In this document: positions 1 through 11,333 of the stretch, one piece after another
Layout of the letters: each line of letters starts with the position of its first letter
Position numbering within the stretch: the stretch's first letter is position 1
Assembly: GCA_030734395.1 (NCBI GenBank)
Contig: JAUZTG010000020.1
Span: 496,001 to 560,000, forward strand
DNA: 64,000 nt
Reading direction: 5' to 3'
From: Sarocladium kiliense
Taxonomy: Eukaryota; Ascomycota; Sordariomycetes; Hypocreales; Sarocladiaceae
The notes under the pieces: generated by a model
Seen by the model: only the letters and a program-made list of their open reading frames with translations
Told to the model about the DNA's origin: nothing
Database searches by the model: none
Translations under genes and position numbers: made by a program

Positions 1-744
1 TCCGACCCCGGTAGACTTTCGAGGACGTGGCTGCCGTTTTCCCTGAGTAGCGTCTGCCGTTGCGCGATTCGCTCGCGGTATGTGCTCTCCAGCTCAATCC
101 AGAAATCCGTGTCCATTTTGGACAATGCTGGTAGGAGTCATATATGTCAGTCGATTTTCATGCACATGTACAGAATCAATAGAGAGAGAGAGAGAGAGCT
201 TCCAGATCTCTCAACAGACCGAGAAAGGTGACATACACATTGTTTGGTGATACGACCATCGAAACGGCCGATATGGCCGCGGGACGGCCTTGTCCACGTC
301 GAAATCCGGCAATGGCGCAGGCAGGGGAACTCCAGACAGCTTTGCATAGTCCGGGAAGTTGCCCAGCGCCCTGATGTCGGCAACGCTGAAGCCGGTGAAG
401 TTGAAGCTTGCAGGGTCGGCATGGCGGTAGTCGACATCGAGTCGCAGGAGTGGCTTGGGCGCCACGGCCAAGTCAACACACTGGACATGGGCGCCTCCCG
501 CTACGAGGCCCGAGAAGTAGGCTTGGTGGATTGGGGGGAATGAGTGACTGTAGTCGTACTTCTCAGAGGAGGTACTGGGCGCTCCCTTCTGGGGTGAAGG
601 GCTGCGTGCGGGCGCTGTCACCCTCTTGCGGCCCGTGACGAAGGCATTGATGAGAATGACCAAGCCAGCAATGCACGCTGCCGCCCCAAGAATGATGACC
701 AGGTCGCTTCCATGTGGTAGGTTCATGTTCAATGCCAGGAACAT
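1..744 (-). CDS. DUF3445 / heme-dependent oxidative N-demethylase-like protein, 5' part
   Basis: Partial gene leaving the window at base 1. Exon 1 is 744..237 and exon 2 runs from 127 off the edge; the intron (236..128) opens GTATGT and closes CCTACCAG. The start gives one hydrophobic segment near residues 15-35 (an N-terminal anchor), then a Ser/Pro linker and a conserved block ending PRPYRPFRWSYHQTM, continued after the splice as SLSKMDTDFWIELE. That block is what I recognise as the DUF3445 (HODM-like) family, whose studied relatives are heme-dependent oxidative N-demethylases; the substrate of fungal members is not known to me. Only about 205 residues are visible, so the catalytic part cannot be judged. 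Family call by pattern; the anchor is seen directly. Confidence 0.7.
181..198. repeat. (AG)9 microsatellite
   Basis: Uninterrupted AG dinucleotide repeat inside the single visible intron of the DUF3445 gene. On the coding (minus) strand it reads as a (CT)9 pyrimidine run well upstream of the acceptor at 128-130, so length changes would alter intron size but not the protein. Confidence 0.95.
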
Positions 745-1684
745 GGTGACGGTGTGCTTGGGTACCGCTTTGGCACCCTCCAGTGAGAGATGGCATGGCT
801 GGCAACATAATTGATATTCAAGTATTCGTCCCCAAACCCCTCCTCTGGCCAGGTGCTACCCGTCGCAGCACCATCCAGACCAGAGAGGGAAATGGCTGAC
901 GGCATGCATGCGCAGCGGGATGAGGTTCCATCCATCCTTGGGGTAACCAGAGGCTTGCGATAGGGAGGGTGGACGCGGCTGATCCAGCCCCGATTCAGTA
1001 AGACTTCGCGGAGGCGGATAGCCTAACCGCATTTACGTGTATCCGTCCGTGTTCTCGACCGCAGATATCTGAGATAACAGGCACTGCATCCCGGTGCTGG
1101 ATCGGCGATAAGACCACTGCCATTCAGTTGTCGTTCGTTGTGGCATACCAACACTAACACGGTGAAGACGCGGCCGGCATGAACTCGCAGTACAAGCTGG
1201 CATCATGCATAGATGGGCGTCTCAGCCCCTGAAGCTGAATGAATCAAGGCATGGAGAGACGGTCGGGATTTGATGCAATGGCACCATGTCTCCCGTCGTC
1301 ATCGAAGCGCGACTCATATTCAACCCGTGCGCCAAGCCAATCAGCACCTACCAACTTATCTTGGTGTTGCGTCGCCGCCTCAGGGGCACCAGCCGCCATC
1401 AAAGTCAAAGTCAATAAGCTTATCATGACAACCTGCCGGCATCTCAGCTCGATCGGGACTCATGATGGGTGTAGTCGCTAATACGTGCTGAAGTGTTGGA
1501 GGCCACAAGCCGGGGGGCGAAGGGATATAAACCAGCTCCTTGCCCCGGGTGGTGAGGTCGTTCACAGTTGGGAGAGTGATCGGTCACCAGTAGCTGGTTC
1601 CTAACCCTTAGACTCTCCCTTCTCCTCTCCTACTGCATCCCTCTCCCATCTGTGTAGTGTAGCAATTTGCCAGCCCTCTTCGCC
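745..1684. other. Divergent intergenic region, DUF3445 gene / ammonium transporter
   Basis: 940 bp between two gene starts that face away from each other. Short ORFs here have no recognisable content. It holds the GATA cluster described separately and a TATA-like ATATAA at 1534-1540 about 150 bp before the transporter start. No other element seen. Confidence 0.6.
1072..1425. promoter_or_regulatory. GATA-factor (AreA-type HGATAR) sites upstream of ammonium transporter
   Basis: Three matches to HGATAR: AGATAA at 1072-1077, CGATAA at 1106-1111 (both plus strand) and TGATAA at 1420-1425 read on the minus strand. AreA/NIT2 GATA factors activate ammonium permease genes under nitrogen limitation in filamentous fungi, so sites 260-610 bp before this start fit that control. 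The motif is short and occurs by chance; binding is inferred. Confidence 0.45.
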
Positions 1685-3374
1685 ATGGCGGAAATCATCC
1701 CCGTGACGGAATGGCCCGACTACAGCGAGGACCCTACCGGCGGGAACCCCATCACTCATGACCTGAATGCTCCATACGACAAGGTGAGTACCCCTACTCC
1801 CGGCGATACGTGAACGTTCACGTCCCAACTCGATTCACCGAACCGTATATGAGTGAGATGTCTAACGACTTGCAGGGCGACCTGTGCTGGGTCTTGGTCT
1901 GTACCATCCTCTGCTGGCAGATCACACCGGCCATCGGCTTTCTCTACGCTGGCATGCATCGGAGGAAGTCCGCTTTAACCATGGTCTTCCAGTCCTTGTT
2001 CTGCGCCTGCGCATGCGGTCTCCAGTACTGGATCTATGGCGCCTCCCTGTACCAGTCTAGAGTCTCCAACCCCATCCTGGGCGACGCCTCCCTCGCCGCC
2101 TTCCATAACATCATGGCCTCGCCGTCCATGGCCAACGCCGACATTCCCGATATCTTGTGTAAGTCCATCAAGAATAGATCCACGTGCCACTGACATCATG
2201 TCCGGCTCACTCATTCGCGTGCTCTAGACGCCGCGTTCGGTTTCACTTTCGTCACCGCAACCGCCATGATCCTGGCGGGCGCCATGCTGGAGCGCGGCCG
2301 CCTCTGGCCCAGTATGCTCTTCCTCCTGGCGTGGAACACCTTCGTGTACTACGTGCTCGCCTTTTGGGAATGGAATCCAAGCGGCTGGCTCTACCAGCTT
2401 GGTCTCTACGACTTTGCCGGCTCTGGCCCCGTCCACATCGCGAGCGGCTTCGCGGCCCTCGCCTGGTCCTATATGCTCGGCCCTCGCATCTCGGACTGCT
2501 CAAACAAGTACAAGGTGCACCATAAGCCGCACGACCCGCTGCTCATGTGCCTGGGCACCGTGCTCATCTGGTTCGGGTGGTTCGCCTTCAACGGAGCCAG
2601 CACGGCCAACCTCAGCTTGCGGTCGATCTATGTCGTCGTTAACACCAACTTTGCGGCTTGCGGCGGCGGTCTGGCCTGGGCTATCCTCGATGTCATCTAC
2701 ACCAAGAAGTTCAGCCTCATCGGCTTCTGCTCCGGTATCATCTCGGGCCTCGTCGGCATCACGCCCGCAGCAGGCTTTGGTGAGAAAGCCCCCCTCCCCC
2801 TCCCCCAAACAAAGAGCAGGAGTCTTTAGAGCACACTAACACCCACTGCACAGTCCGCGTCTACGTCTCCCCAGTTGTCGGGCTCGTCACCGCAATCTGC
2901 TGCTTCTACGCCGCGCGGTACAAGCACCTCCTCCGCGTCGACGAGGGTCTCGACATCTTCGCCATCCATGGCGTCGGGGGCTACGTCGGCGACATTCTCA
3001 CCGGCATCTTCGCCGACAAGTACGTCCCGGCCCTCGACGGCGTCAGCGGAGACTCGTATCTGGGAGGCTGGTGGAACGGCCACTGGCGCCAGGTCGGCCT
3101 ACAGTTCGCCGGCGCGACCACCTGCGCGGCCTGGTCCTTCTTCGTCTCCCTGACCCTGCTGTTCGCCATCAGCAAGATCCCCGGCATGCACCTGCGCGCC
3201 AAGGAGTCGGACGAGGTCCTCGGCCTCGACTTTAGGTACCTGAGCGATGCGCCGTGGGAATGCGATGAGGGCGGGCTCGTTGTTCAGACTGGTCAGCCGG
3301 AGGGTAGTAATCGGGGTTCGGGCCAGAGCGCAACTTCGGAGCCTGCGCCGGGCAAGGACGAGAAGCAGGTTTAA
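1685..3374 (+). CDS. Ammonium transporter, Amt/Mep family
   Basis: Exons 1685..1783, 1876..2158, 2228..2779 and 2854..3374 give 484 aa, the usual Mep size. The protein is almost entirely membrane helices. Family hallmarks are visible: YDFAGSGPVHIASG (Asp189 and pore His197), WFGWFAFNGAS, and DIFAIHGVGG carrying the second pore histidine, His350. The twin histidines that line the ammonium conduction pore are therefore both kept. It acts in the plasma membrane importing ammonium. The first helices (CWQITPAIGFLYAGMHRRKS) differ from the classic LGLFYSGL-type sequence, so this looks like a diverged paralogue and not the main MepA/MeaA permease. The C-tail after about residue 430 is Gly/Ser-rich. 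Start chosen because its 33-residue acidic leader splices in phase to the first helix. Transport versus sensor role cannot be told apart. Confidence 0.93.
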
Positions 3375-4434
3375 GTGAGTTTTTAGAGGGTTCGACGCGT
3401 GGATCTTTCCCGGTGGCCGCCGAACGCGTGCATTACACAGCGATGGTTTTGCAACGACGATTTTGCCTTTGAGATACCTAGAATTACTTACATGAGTTGT
3501 GCCGATATGTAAGAGTTCCATGTCTCCGGCGTTTCCAGGATCCAGTATAGTACGCGGGGCTATGATGATACATACAAAAGTCCCACGCCTGAGCGACCCT
3601 GATCCTCGTCCACCAGCCCAGCTGCGGGGCCGGTATACTTCGTGATGGCCCGTTCGCATCTGAGGTTGGCGTCTTTGTCGAAGGCATAGTGTGGATGGGA
3701 ATACGGATGTCCCTCTGGAACGGACCATTATAAGGGTCGGAATACCCACGGAATTTTGCAGTGTTGGCTGTACCGTCCGTATCGAGGCCTGATATTTTGT
3801 TTCGGAAGCGAACTAGTAGCCAACGGAGCCTGTCTACTGCATCCAATACCGGATCATCACACCATCCGCCCAGGTGACAGATGGCCCACGTTGCCACGTC
3901 TTCGTAATGAGGGCTGCTTTCCATTCTAAATTGGGCCCCACGTTATCCGCGTTCTCTGGTTTCAAACCGCAATTCCAGAAGCGCCAGCCATGGCTTGAGC
4001 GGCGCCACAGTCATCATCGGAGTAGTCAACCAAGAAGTTACTATGACAATTGTTGAGATAGTCATCGTTCTGGACACCGAGACCAAGTCAGTATACATAA
4101 CGCATACCAGGATAGCCACATACCGGGGAAGAGACTAGTACACCATGTCTCCGAGAAGCGGAGCGCCAATTCGCGACGTAAGCAGCGAGCGGATCGGGTC
4201 ATCCTGCTTTTGGCGCCTTTGGTGTTTGCAGGCGATCACCCGAAACTCCTTGCCGCAGCTCGCCTGTTTATAGGTAGAGAGGGATATAAGGCTACTGCTG
4301 CAAGCTCAGTCAGCTCGCATTGCCGTCGAGCCATGTGGAGGACTCATTCCTGCGTGAAAAAACTCTTGTCGAGCGCTCCCTCTAATAACTTTCGGGCGAT
4401 CGGAACCAGCTATGCCTGGGCCTTCCTAGTCCAT
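3375..4434. other. Convergent intergenic region with a doubtful minus-strand ORF
   Basis: 1060 bp between the 3' ends of the transporter and the AlkB-type gene. A 146-codon minus-strand ORF (3924..3484) begins MESSPHYEDVATWAICHLGG. I recognise nothing in it, it has no clear intron signals, and an overlapping ORF occupies another minus frame, so it may be chance. Nothing else seen. Confidence 0.35.
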
Positions 4435-5828
4435 TCAATCAGGTTTGGGCCGCTGGTCTTGTCCATGTGCTCGGTGAGGTTTGGCCGAATACTTTGGATT
4501 TCCATCATCATCGAATTCAGCCCAGCTGAAGAAGGAACAACCATTCTTCCCAGGAATATTGCTGGCATGGCACATCCAAAAGTAACGCCCGAAGTTTTCC
4601 TTCTTCTTTTGGACCACCCGCAGCACACACGCTATTCCGCAGTTGCATTTGGGGGTGCCACGCGGATGCATGTTGGTTTTGTAGTCTCGATACGTGATAT
4701 TGATCCGCTTACTACCAGAGATCGGATGCGGATCGATCGATGGGGCAGGTGTCACGCAGTGCTTCCACTCTTCCTGCATCTCTGCATGCATGACCAGCAG
4801 TGAATTGTGCGGGAGGTGAATTGATATCTGTCCTTCTGCGTCCGAGTCGTTGGAGTCTTTTGTGTCATTGTCCTTGGGTAGTACACGGCGCACTCGGAAT
4901 TCGCGTGCAACTCCAAGGGAGATTGATCCTATAACTGCGCGGGGGCCAAGATATGTGAGCTGATCACTATGCCAGCCCACGTTTTGTTGAGCACCATCAT
5001 AGCAGTTGCAGAAGGCTGAGTTTGGAATCCACGGATCGGGGGATTGGTATTTGAGCTTCATGCCACCGGGGTATTTAGCCTTGATCCGATGCTGAATCTC
5101 TTGATTCACAGCTTCTTGTACCAGCGGCTTGACTTTCACTAGCTGAGGAGTTATCCGCCTCACATCCTATATCCTTGTCAGAATCTTTCCTACCAGGTAT
5201 GAAACGTTGGGATACTGACGGTTAGCGTCGAGCCATTGTACAGATACTCTGTTTTCTGTTTGCTTATATCATCGTAGCTCTCGACGAAGAAACTCGATGT
5301 GTGTGGGCTCGATACCACATTGTCAAACAGTTTGAATGTGCTCTCTTCAAAAGTCTCTGCTTCGGCAAGCATCTCCCTCAGCAAATCGTTGGCCAAATCA
5401 GGGGGGAGGAAGTTATGAATAATAGTGCAAGGGGTGTGTTCTGCGACATCATCTGGGCTGTACAGATGCAGCGTGGTGCCCTTCTTGGACTTCAGCTTCT
5501 TCTTCTGCGGTGACTCATCTTCTCTCACAGTGGCGAAGCTCCTGAGAGACTGCTGGTAACCGATAACCGATGAACCTTTCTTCTTGGGCGTCAAGACATT
5601 GGAACTAAAGCTGGCCGAAGCAGCCGGTACCGACCCTTCATGGGCGAGTAGCACATCCAAAAGAAGGTCTTGGGCCACCTCAGGGTGCATGGAGGCTAAG
5701 ACCGCCAACTTGAACTCGGTAGGCTCATCGTCATAGGCATGATCATTGGGTCGCGCCGGTTCTGGGCTACCGCTTGACTTGCGTTTCTGCCGAGTGAGAA
5801 AGCTCTTCATGGCGTTTGCTTGTGTCAT
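4435..5828 (-). CDS. AlkB-like 2OG-Fe(II) dioxygenase with CUE and GRF zinc-finger domains
   Basis: Exon 1 5828..5220, exon 2 5166..4435, 446 aa; the 53-bp intron starts GTCAGT and ends ATATAG. Domain order: a CUE-like ubiquitin-binding segment (FKLAVLASMHPEV, about residues 37-65), a Lys-rich linker, an AlkB-type oxygenase (about 125-370) and a GRF zinc finger (about 375-418). Seen active-site residues: HSD (His269, Asp271), distal His339 in MQEEWKHCV, and Arg357/Arg363 in RINITYR for 2-oxoglutarate, i.e. the full AlkB set. Zinc ligands of the GRF finger: Cys377, Cys379, Cys402, Cys413 around GRYFWMC. By family it would remove alkyl groups from DNA or RNA bases; GRF fingers bind single-stranded nucleic acid. 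Substrate is inferred. It is divergent from PEX7. Confidence 0.85.
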
Positions 5829-6397
5829 ATGACATGTTCCCAGTCACGCATCATCCTAAGTTGGACGAAAAGGCCAGGTATCAAGCAGCGACGGAAGTAA
5901 TGAGGATGCTCGAATGTTGGCCCGTAGCACGCGTATGGTCGTCATTAGTAGATTTCAGTTGGAGGGGCAGCAACGGGAGATGGGCGCGAGAGCACGTGAT
6001 CGTGAAGGGCGTGGGACGACATCCTGAATACTATGCGTTACGAGATGCCCTCGAAAGATCGGAGGGGCTCATTGATACGTAATGATGGCAAAGTATAGGC
6101 TCTGTACATACTATGCGCTTTTTAATAACTTTCATCCGAGAGGTGTAGACGACAAGCAGCACAATCTCTCTTCTCCAGACTCCAGATCTGGGCTCCCCCA
6201 CCATGACGTTCCGGAGACACTACCGAGGCACGCGGGGACCTCCAATGGCTCCAAGATCCCCTCCGATGCGACGACAAGCTCACTTCTTGACCTCGCACAT
6301 TCTCTCCCAACCCAAAATAATTTGAGCCTCAGCATGACCCAAAGCTACAGCGCATCTTCATAGCAGTGCGACATTCGCCCAATGCGGCACCATCATT
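5829..6397. promoter_or_regulatory. Shared divergent promoter, AlkB-type gene / PEX7
   Basis: 569 bp separate the two starts. It contains a CACGTG E-box at 5993-5998 followed by AT, the same CACGTGAT context seen before the DEAD-box helicase and in the INCENP/SMC2 promoter. An ORF at 6082-6363 has no recognisable content. Promoter role inferred from position. Confidence 0.5.
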
Positions 6398-7582
6398 ATG
6401 GCAGCTATGCTTGAGTTCCGCACCCAAGGGTACAACCCATACGCCGTCAAGTACTCGCCTTACTACGACTCACGCATCGCCGTAGCTACTTCTGCCAACT
6501 TTGGCATCGTCGGTAATGGCAGGGTCTTTGCTTTGGGGCTCACCGCCCAAGGTGTGCAGGTTGAGAAGACGTGAGTGTTGTCCTGTCCCTCATCTGTACC
6601 GTTGTCGCAAACTTCCAAGCTGACGCAGTTCCAACCGAACAGCTTTGACACCAATGATGCGCTTTATGACCTAGCTTGGTCCGAAATCAACGAGAATCAG
6701 CTGATAGTTGCATGCGGTGACGGGTCTATGAAATTATTCGACCTCGGCGTCAATGATTTTCCCGTTATGAACTTTCACGAGCACAAGAGAGAGACGTTCT
6801 CTGTCTGCTGGAACCCGGTGACCAAGGACACCTTCATTTCAAGCTCGTGGGATGGAACCGTGAAGCTGGTATGTTCTTCCTACACTGGGACTTGTCTTCT
6901 CAACGACGAGACTGACTTGCCATAGTGGTCACCGACTCGAGAGTTCTCCCTCAAGACCTTGCCCGTCGGGAATTGCACCTATAGCGCGTCCTTCTGTCCT
7001 ACAAACCCAGCCCTTATATCAGCCGTTTCGTCAGACTCACATCTTCGCCTCTTCGACCTACGAACCCCTTCTTCCGCAAAATACCACCTCACAGCTACGA
7101 TACCCGTTCACGCCCCTCCACAAAACCCAGCCTTCCCATCACCAACCACCGGCCAGCCAACGCCGCCGGCCGAGATTCTGACACATGATTGGAACAAGTA
7201 CAATGATACAGTCGTTGCGACTGCCGGCGTTGATAGGGTCATCCGTACGTTCGACATTAGGAACCCAACCGGTGGTCCGCTCTCCATTCTCCAAGGTCAC
7301 GACTATGCCGTTCGGCGACTTGCTTGGAGTCCACACGCAAGCGATGTTCTCATTAGTGCGAGCTATGATATGACTGTTCGTTTGTGGAATGATGCATCTA
7401 GACGGCAAACAGAGCCGGCGATGGGAGCTCGCGCGGGTATGCAAATGGGAATCATGAATCGCCACACAGAGTTCGTTACTGGGGTAGACTGGTGCCTTTT
7501 CGGCATGGGAGGTTGGGTTGCTTCAGTGGGCTGGGACGAGAGGGTTTTGCTTTGGGACTCCAATATGTTGATGACACGTTAA
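6398..7582 (+). CDS. PEX7: PEX7, peroxisomal PTS2 receptor (WD40)
   Basis: Exons 6398..6570, 6643..6868 and 6926..7582 give 351 aa, the usual PEX7 length. The product is a WD40 propeller: repeats end in TVKLW, IRTFD, TVRLWN and VLLWDS, and the start MLEFRTQGYNPYAVKYSPYY is typical of PEX7, as is SVCWNPVTKDTFISSSWDGT. PEX7 binds the N-terminal PTS2 signal of matrix enzymes such as thiolase in the cytosol and carries them to the peroxisomal docking complex with a PEX20-type co-receptor. The second acceptor is AACAG at 6638-6642; the nearer-looking CAG at 6626-6628 would shift the frame. A second ATG at 6407 is an alternative start. Confidence 0.93.
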
Positions 7583-7970
7583 AGAAGGCTTGGAAACATC
7601 TTGAATGAGCATTCACGAACACGCAATAATGGCTTTGGACCAGTTTGACGCGTGTCGAACGTCATGCCAACAGACGGGTAGCACTGTTCGGGGTTGCTGG
7701 TTTATAGACGCAGCGAGATTATATGCTTTGTCGTCCAGTGAAGATCAGATAAGTTGACATAAAAGTGACAGACTATTGGAGAGGTATCCCTAGAAGCGCC
7801 GTGCCGATTCGTCCCGCCACCGCCTGTCTATTTTACAAAGAACCATTGTTCATAATTTACACTTCGCAAGATGCAACCCAACCGTATAATATGGTAGAAA
7901 CCACCGAGCGATTTGCTTCAGTGGAGCAGCGTTCTCTGGCCCCGAAGCCACCGAGTCGTCGATCACCTGT
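7583..7970. other. Convergent 3' intergenic region, PEX7 / DEAD-box helicase
   Basis: 388 bp between two stop codons, presumably the two 3' UTRs. No ORF, repeat or structured element that I can support. Confidence 0.6.
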
Positions 7971-9942
7971 TCACCAAGATGAACCATCGCGGTCTCCGTA
8001 CCCACGGCTTCGCCCACCGCCAAAGCCGCCCTGACGCGAGTCACGGCCTCTCCGCTCGCCGCCAAAGCCACCACGCTGCCTGCGGTCGTCTCCGACGCGG
8101 TCGCCAAACTGAGATGAGAAGCGATCGCTCCTACGGCCCCGATCCTGTTGACCATAGGGGGCGCGTTCTTGGAAAGACTGAGGCTCGCTTTCACGTCCAA
8201 CATTGACATTGGTTCCAGACAAGCCCAGTTTGCGAGCCCATGCGCTATTGACAGCGGGGGGTTCGCGCTGCCCAAGACCTTTGATGACCCATTCATTCAA
8301 GTCATCCACCAAAGCATGCTTGTTACCCTTGAAGCCTCCGAAAACGGATTTGTAAGTCGTCGACAAGGTTTCGGCATGAATCCACTTGCCCAACTCTCGC
8401 ATCTCCCCCATGATTTGGTTGGTCTCATCATCAAGAGGTGCAGTAGCGCATTCCAGGCTACTATCGGGGGTAAGGGGAAGGCCTTCGAGATCTCTTCTCG
8501 CCGTTCGCACGCTCAAGGGAGGCAGGATGAGGTAGCCAGTACCTTCCTTGCCTTGACGGGCGGTACGTCCGAGGCGATGAATGTACGTCTCGCGATCGCT
8601 AGGGTTGTCCATCTGGATAACGTGGGTAACGTCCGGGAAGTCCATTCCACGAGCGGTCACATCGGAAGAGAACATAATACCGCTGCGAAGAGTCTTGAAC
8701 ATTTTCGCCGCCCTCTCACGCTGAGGCTGGGTGAGCCTGCTGTGGATAGCAATGGTTGGGACGTTCAGCGCTCCGCTGCGCCTGCGTTCTTGACCAAGAA
8801 CACTGGCAAGCTGGACGAGTGCAGTCGTGTTGAAGTAGACGATTGCCTTGAACGGCCGGGCACCGGGCTGATTGGCAGCCTCGAGTCCCCGATGAATGAT
8901 TTCGAAGAGAGTAGGGAAAATGTTACCGAAAGATGATGTGGCAACGACGTTTTGCGGGACGCGGTCATGTGTCAGACTCTCGTTCTGTGCAATCGTCTGA
9001 ACGAACTGGAAGTCATCGGGGCGGACCATATTGCGAGCGAGCCGGATAACATTGTCTGGAATGGTTGCCGAAACAAGGATTGTCTGGCGCACCTTCTCAG
9101 AAGGATCAGGAAGACATTTCGTAATGGAGTTGATCTCGGCCTCAAAGCCGACATCGAGCATGCGATCAGCTTCGTCCAGGACTAGTGCTGCCAAGTTGGG
9201 AGCACTGATGCCACTGCTGGGGTCGGAGAGAATGTCGTTGAGCCGACCTGGAGTAGCAACGAGCAGGTGGCATCCCTGGCGTTGTGTCTGGCGGAGCATG
9301 TCCGACTTTCGAGTTCCTCCAACTGCGCACTGAACCACCAACCCAGTGTTGCGGACAACTTGGCGCGCCTCAGCGGCGATCTGCTCGGCAAGCTCACGAG
9401 TGGGAGACAGGATGATTCCACGGATGTCGGTCGATCGAGCTGTTCCAGCAGCGCTTCGGGATGCCAGATGCGGGTCTTCGTTGATCATGCGCTGCAAAAG
9501 GGGGAGGAGGAAAGCGAGCGTCTTGCCAGTACCTGTCCTCGCTTGGGCAACGCTGAAGGCAGTCAGTATGGACCATCGTGGCACCAGAAGAGCAAACTCA
9601 CATGTCAGTACCGTTCAACGAGGGACGGATGGTCTTGGCCTGGACCGGGGTCATTGTGTCGTATCCCATGTCTCTGATGATGGCGTTCAGGACGTTCGGA
9701 TGAACACCAAGATCCTTCAATGACTCGAACTTGTCACTGGGTTCAGAGGCATTCTGTTCTTCATCGACAAGCGCTTCAGACTCGGTGCTGTATGCACGAG
9801 AAGCCAGTTGCGCAAGACGAGTCGAGAAAAGTGGGCGAACGACAGAGGGCGCGGCAACTCGTCTCAGGACTGGAGTGGCGCGCGGGACAAGCGAAGCAGT
9901 CACCACGCGACCTGCGCAGCGTCGCAGGCTTTGCCGGAACAT
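7971..9942 (-). CDS. MSS116: Mitochondrial DEAD-box RNA helicase, MSS116 type
   Basis: Exon 1 9942..9602 and exon 2 9552..7971 give 640 aa. The first 50 residues are Arg/Ser/Ala-rich with almost no acids (MFRQSLRRCAGRVV...), a mitochondrial targeting peptide. Helicase motifs in order: Q-motif MTPVQAKTI, Walker A ARTGTGKT (118-125), PTRELAEQ, TPGR, DEAD (240-243), SAT, SSDVTARGMD and HRLGRTARQG. The C-terminus is an RGG-type basic tail (GGFGGERRGRD...), as in MSS116, which uses it to hold RNA. MSS116 proteins are ATP-driven RNA chaperones for mitochondrial intron splicing and translation. The intron sits inside the helicase core between GTDI and VAQART. Fungi carry more than one such helicase, so exact orthology is probable rather than certain. 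Confidence 0.88.
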
Positions 9943-10362
9943 GTTGGCAAAGTTCTTGGTTGATTAAAGACAAATTTGCAGAACGAAATATGATGAAGAG
10001 AATGGCGATGAAGGGATTACAACAGACGTAGAACGGGGAGGATGAGTAGAAGTGCAGGAGGAGGTATGGTATGGGTGCCAGAAACTTTTCTGACCTCGCT
10101 CCTTTCCGCGACCCTGAGCAGACTCTTCTGGGGCTTATCTTATCACCGTGGCACGCTAGCACTTTTCCAGCTTAGCGCATAACGACTGAGGCAGACGGTC
10201 TGGTGTCACGTGATCATCGGTACATTGTGGCTGGGGGCTTCAACACAGAAGTTGCGAGCGCAGGAACCAAGAAAACATCCTCGGGAATCTATTCAAACAA
10301 GTTCAAAGTCATCCAGTCGTATCTAAGAGTCTATCATTTACCAGCATTATATGGCATCGACT
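9943..10362. other. Intergenic region upstream of the DEAD-box helicase
   Basis: 420 bp between the helicase start and the end of the next minus-strand gene. It carries the TCACGTGA site listed separately, about 265 bp before the helicase start. Nothing else seen. Confidence 0.55.
10206..10213. promoter_or_regulatory. TCACGTGA palindromic E-box
   Basis: Perfect 8-bp palindrome, followed by TCA. This is the bHLH (Cbf1/CpcA-independent E-box class) recognition form. It lies upstream of the minus-strand helicase gene, and the CACGTGAT core recurs at 5993 and 16065. Which factor binds is unknown. Confidence 0.45.
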
Positions 10363-11333
10363 TCATCGTAATTGCTGCGCCCTCGCTCCCGATAAGCCCC
10401 GATCAACTCCATCAGCCACACCTCTCGATACCTCGTCTATTGTCCATAGGAGACGGCTCATAACCAGCTTCCCGGTTCTCCATTCATGGCCTCTGGACGC
10501 CTGCATCACGCGTCCTCCATGGTAAGCAAGGGTATTCATAGTTTGCAGGGTGTAGCTTCCCACGTGCTCAGACACCTTGTACTTCCGTTCCAGCCCTGCC
10601 AGCCACTGCAGGAACAAGAGCAGATACGGCAGGATCATAGAGACCGCGATGACGAATCTTAGGGACACAGAGCTTGTGAGCCGATACAGGGTCGATGGCC
10701 GACCCTGGCTTTGGACGCTGAGAGCAAAGGGTCCCTCTTGGACACCAAGTAGATCGACTGGCATTGACCGTCGTAGCCGATCGCACTCATGGGGAGTCAA
10801 ATCATCCGGAAGGCCACGGAGTAGGTAGGCCAGGCCATCTACATAGGCGTCTCTTGCGAATTCGCCGCCTTTCGTATGTGAGGCATGTTCAGCAATAGAA
10901 GCGCCAAGAAGTTGAACTCCTGGTCATCGATCATTAGCAAAGTCTACACGAAAGTCTTCGAGTCTGTCTAACCTTGCCGAGCAAATCTTTCTTTTACGAT
11001 TTCCTCCTCCGAATAACCCGCAAGACGCTCATCTTGACGGGTGACTTGGAGTTCTTGATGCACAGCAGGCTCTACTGATGCTGCAACCGGCTCAGCTGAG
11101 ACCGGCGGCGTGGTGTTTCCCTCGGACCTTGGTCTGGACGGCGATGCTTCACGGTGTGATAATGAAGGGCCGCGTATGTTGCTGAGGCTTATGCTTCGCC
11201 GGATATTTCGAAATGGACTGAAGCGATTCTGGACCGACGTCGGAAGCAGTGCGATGACCGTGGCTACACGGTCCTCCCTCACCACTGAGCCGTCCACCGT
11301 AGTCATGTCGAGAGTCATGATGCTGCAGTTCAT
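10363..11333 (-). CDS. One-TM protein of unknown function
   Basis: Exon 1 11333..10973, exon 2 10919..10363, 305 aa; intron GTTAGA...GACCAG. I do not recognise the family. The N-terminal 100 residues are Ser/Pro/Arg-rich and look disordered (RFSPFRNIRRSISLSN). A conserved-looking middle (EEEIVKERFARQGVQLLGAS, then HECDRLRRSMP) precedes a strong hydrophobic helix (LRFVIAVSMILPYLLLFLQW, about residues 205-225) and a basic, amphipathic C-terminus. The start at 11333 is the first Met before the hydrophilic region; an ORF extending to 11579 is open but its sequence looks non-coding. It could be an outer-membrane or nuclear-envelope protein, but there is no direct support. The coding call rests on the in-phase splice joining two ORFs. 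Confidence 0.7.

Noticed and set aside
3099..3749. 216-codon minus-strand ORF
   Set aside because: It overlaps the last exon of the ammonium transporter in antisense and has no family features.
4210..4803. 197-codon plus-strand ORF
   Set aside because: Mostly antisense to the GRF and oxygenase part of the AlkB-type gene.
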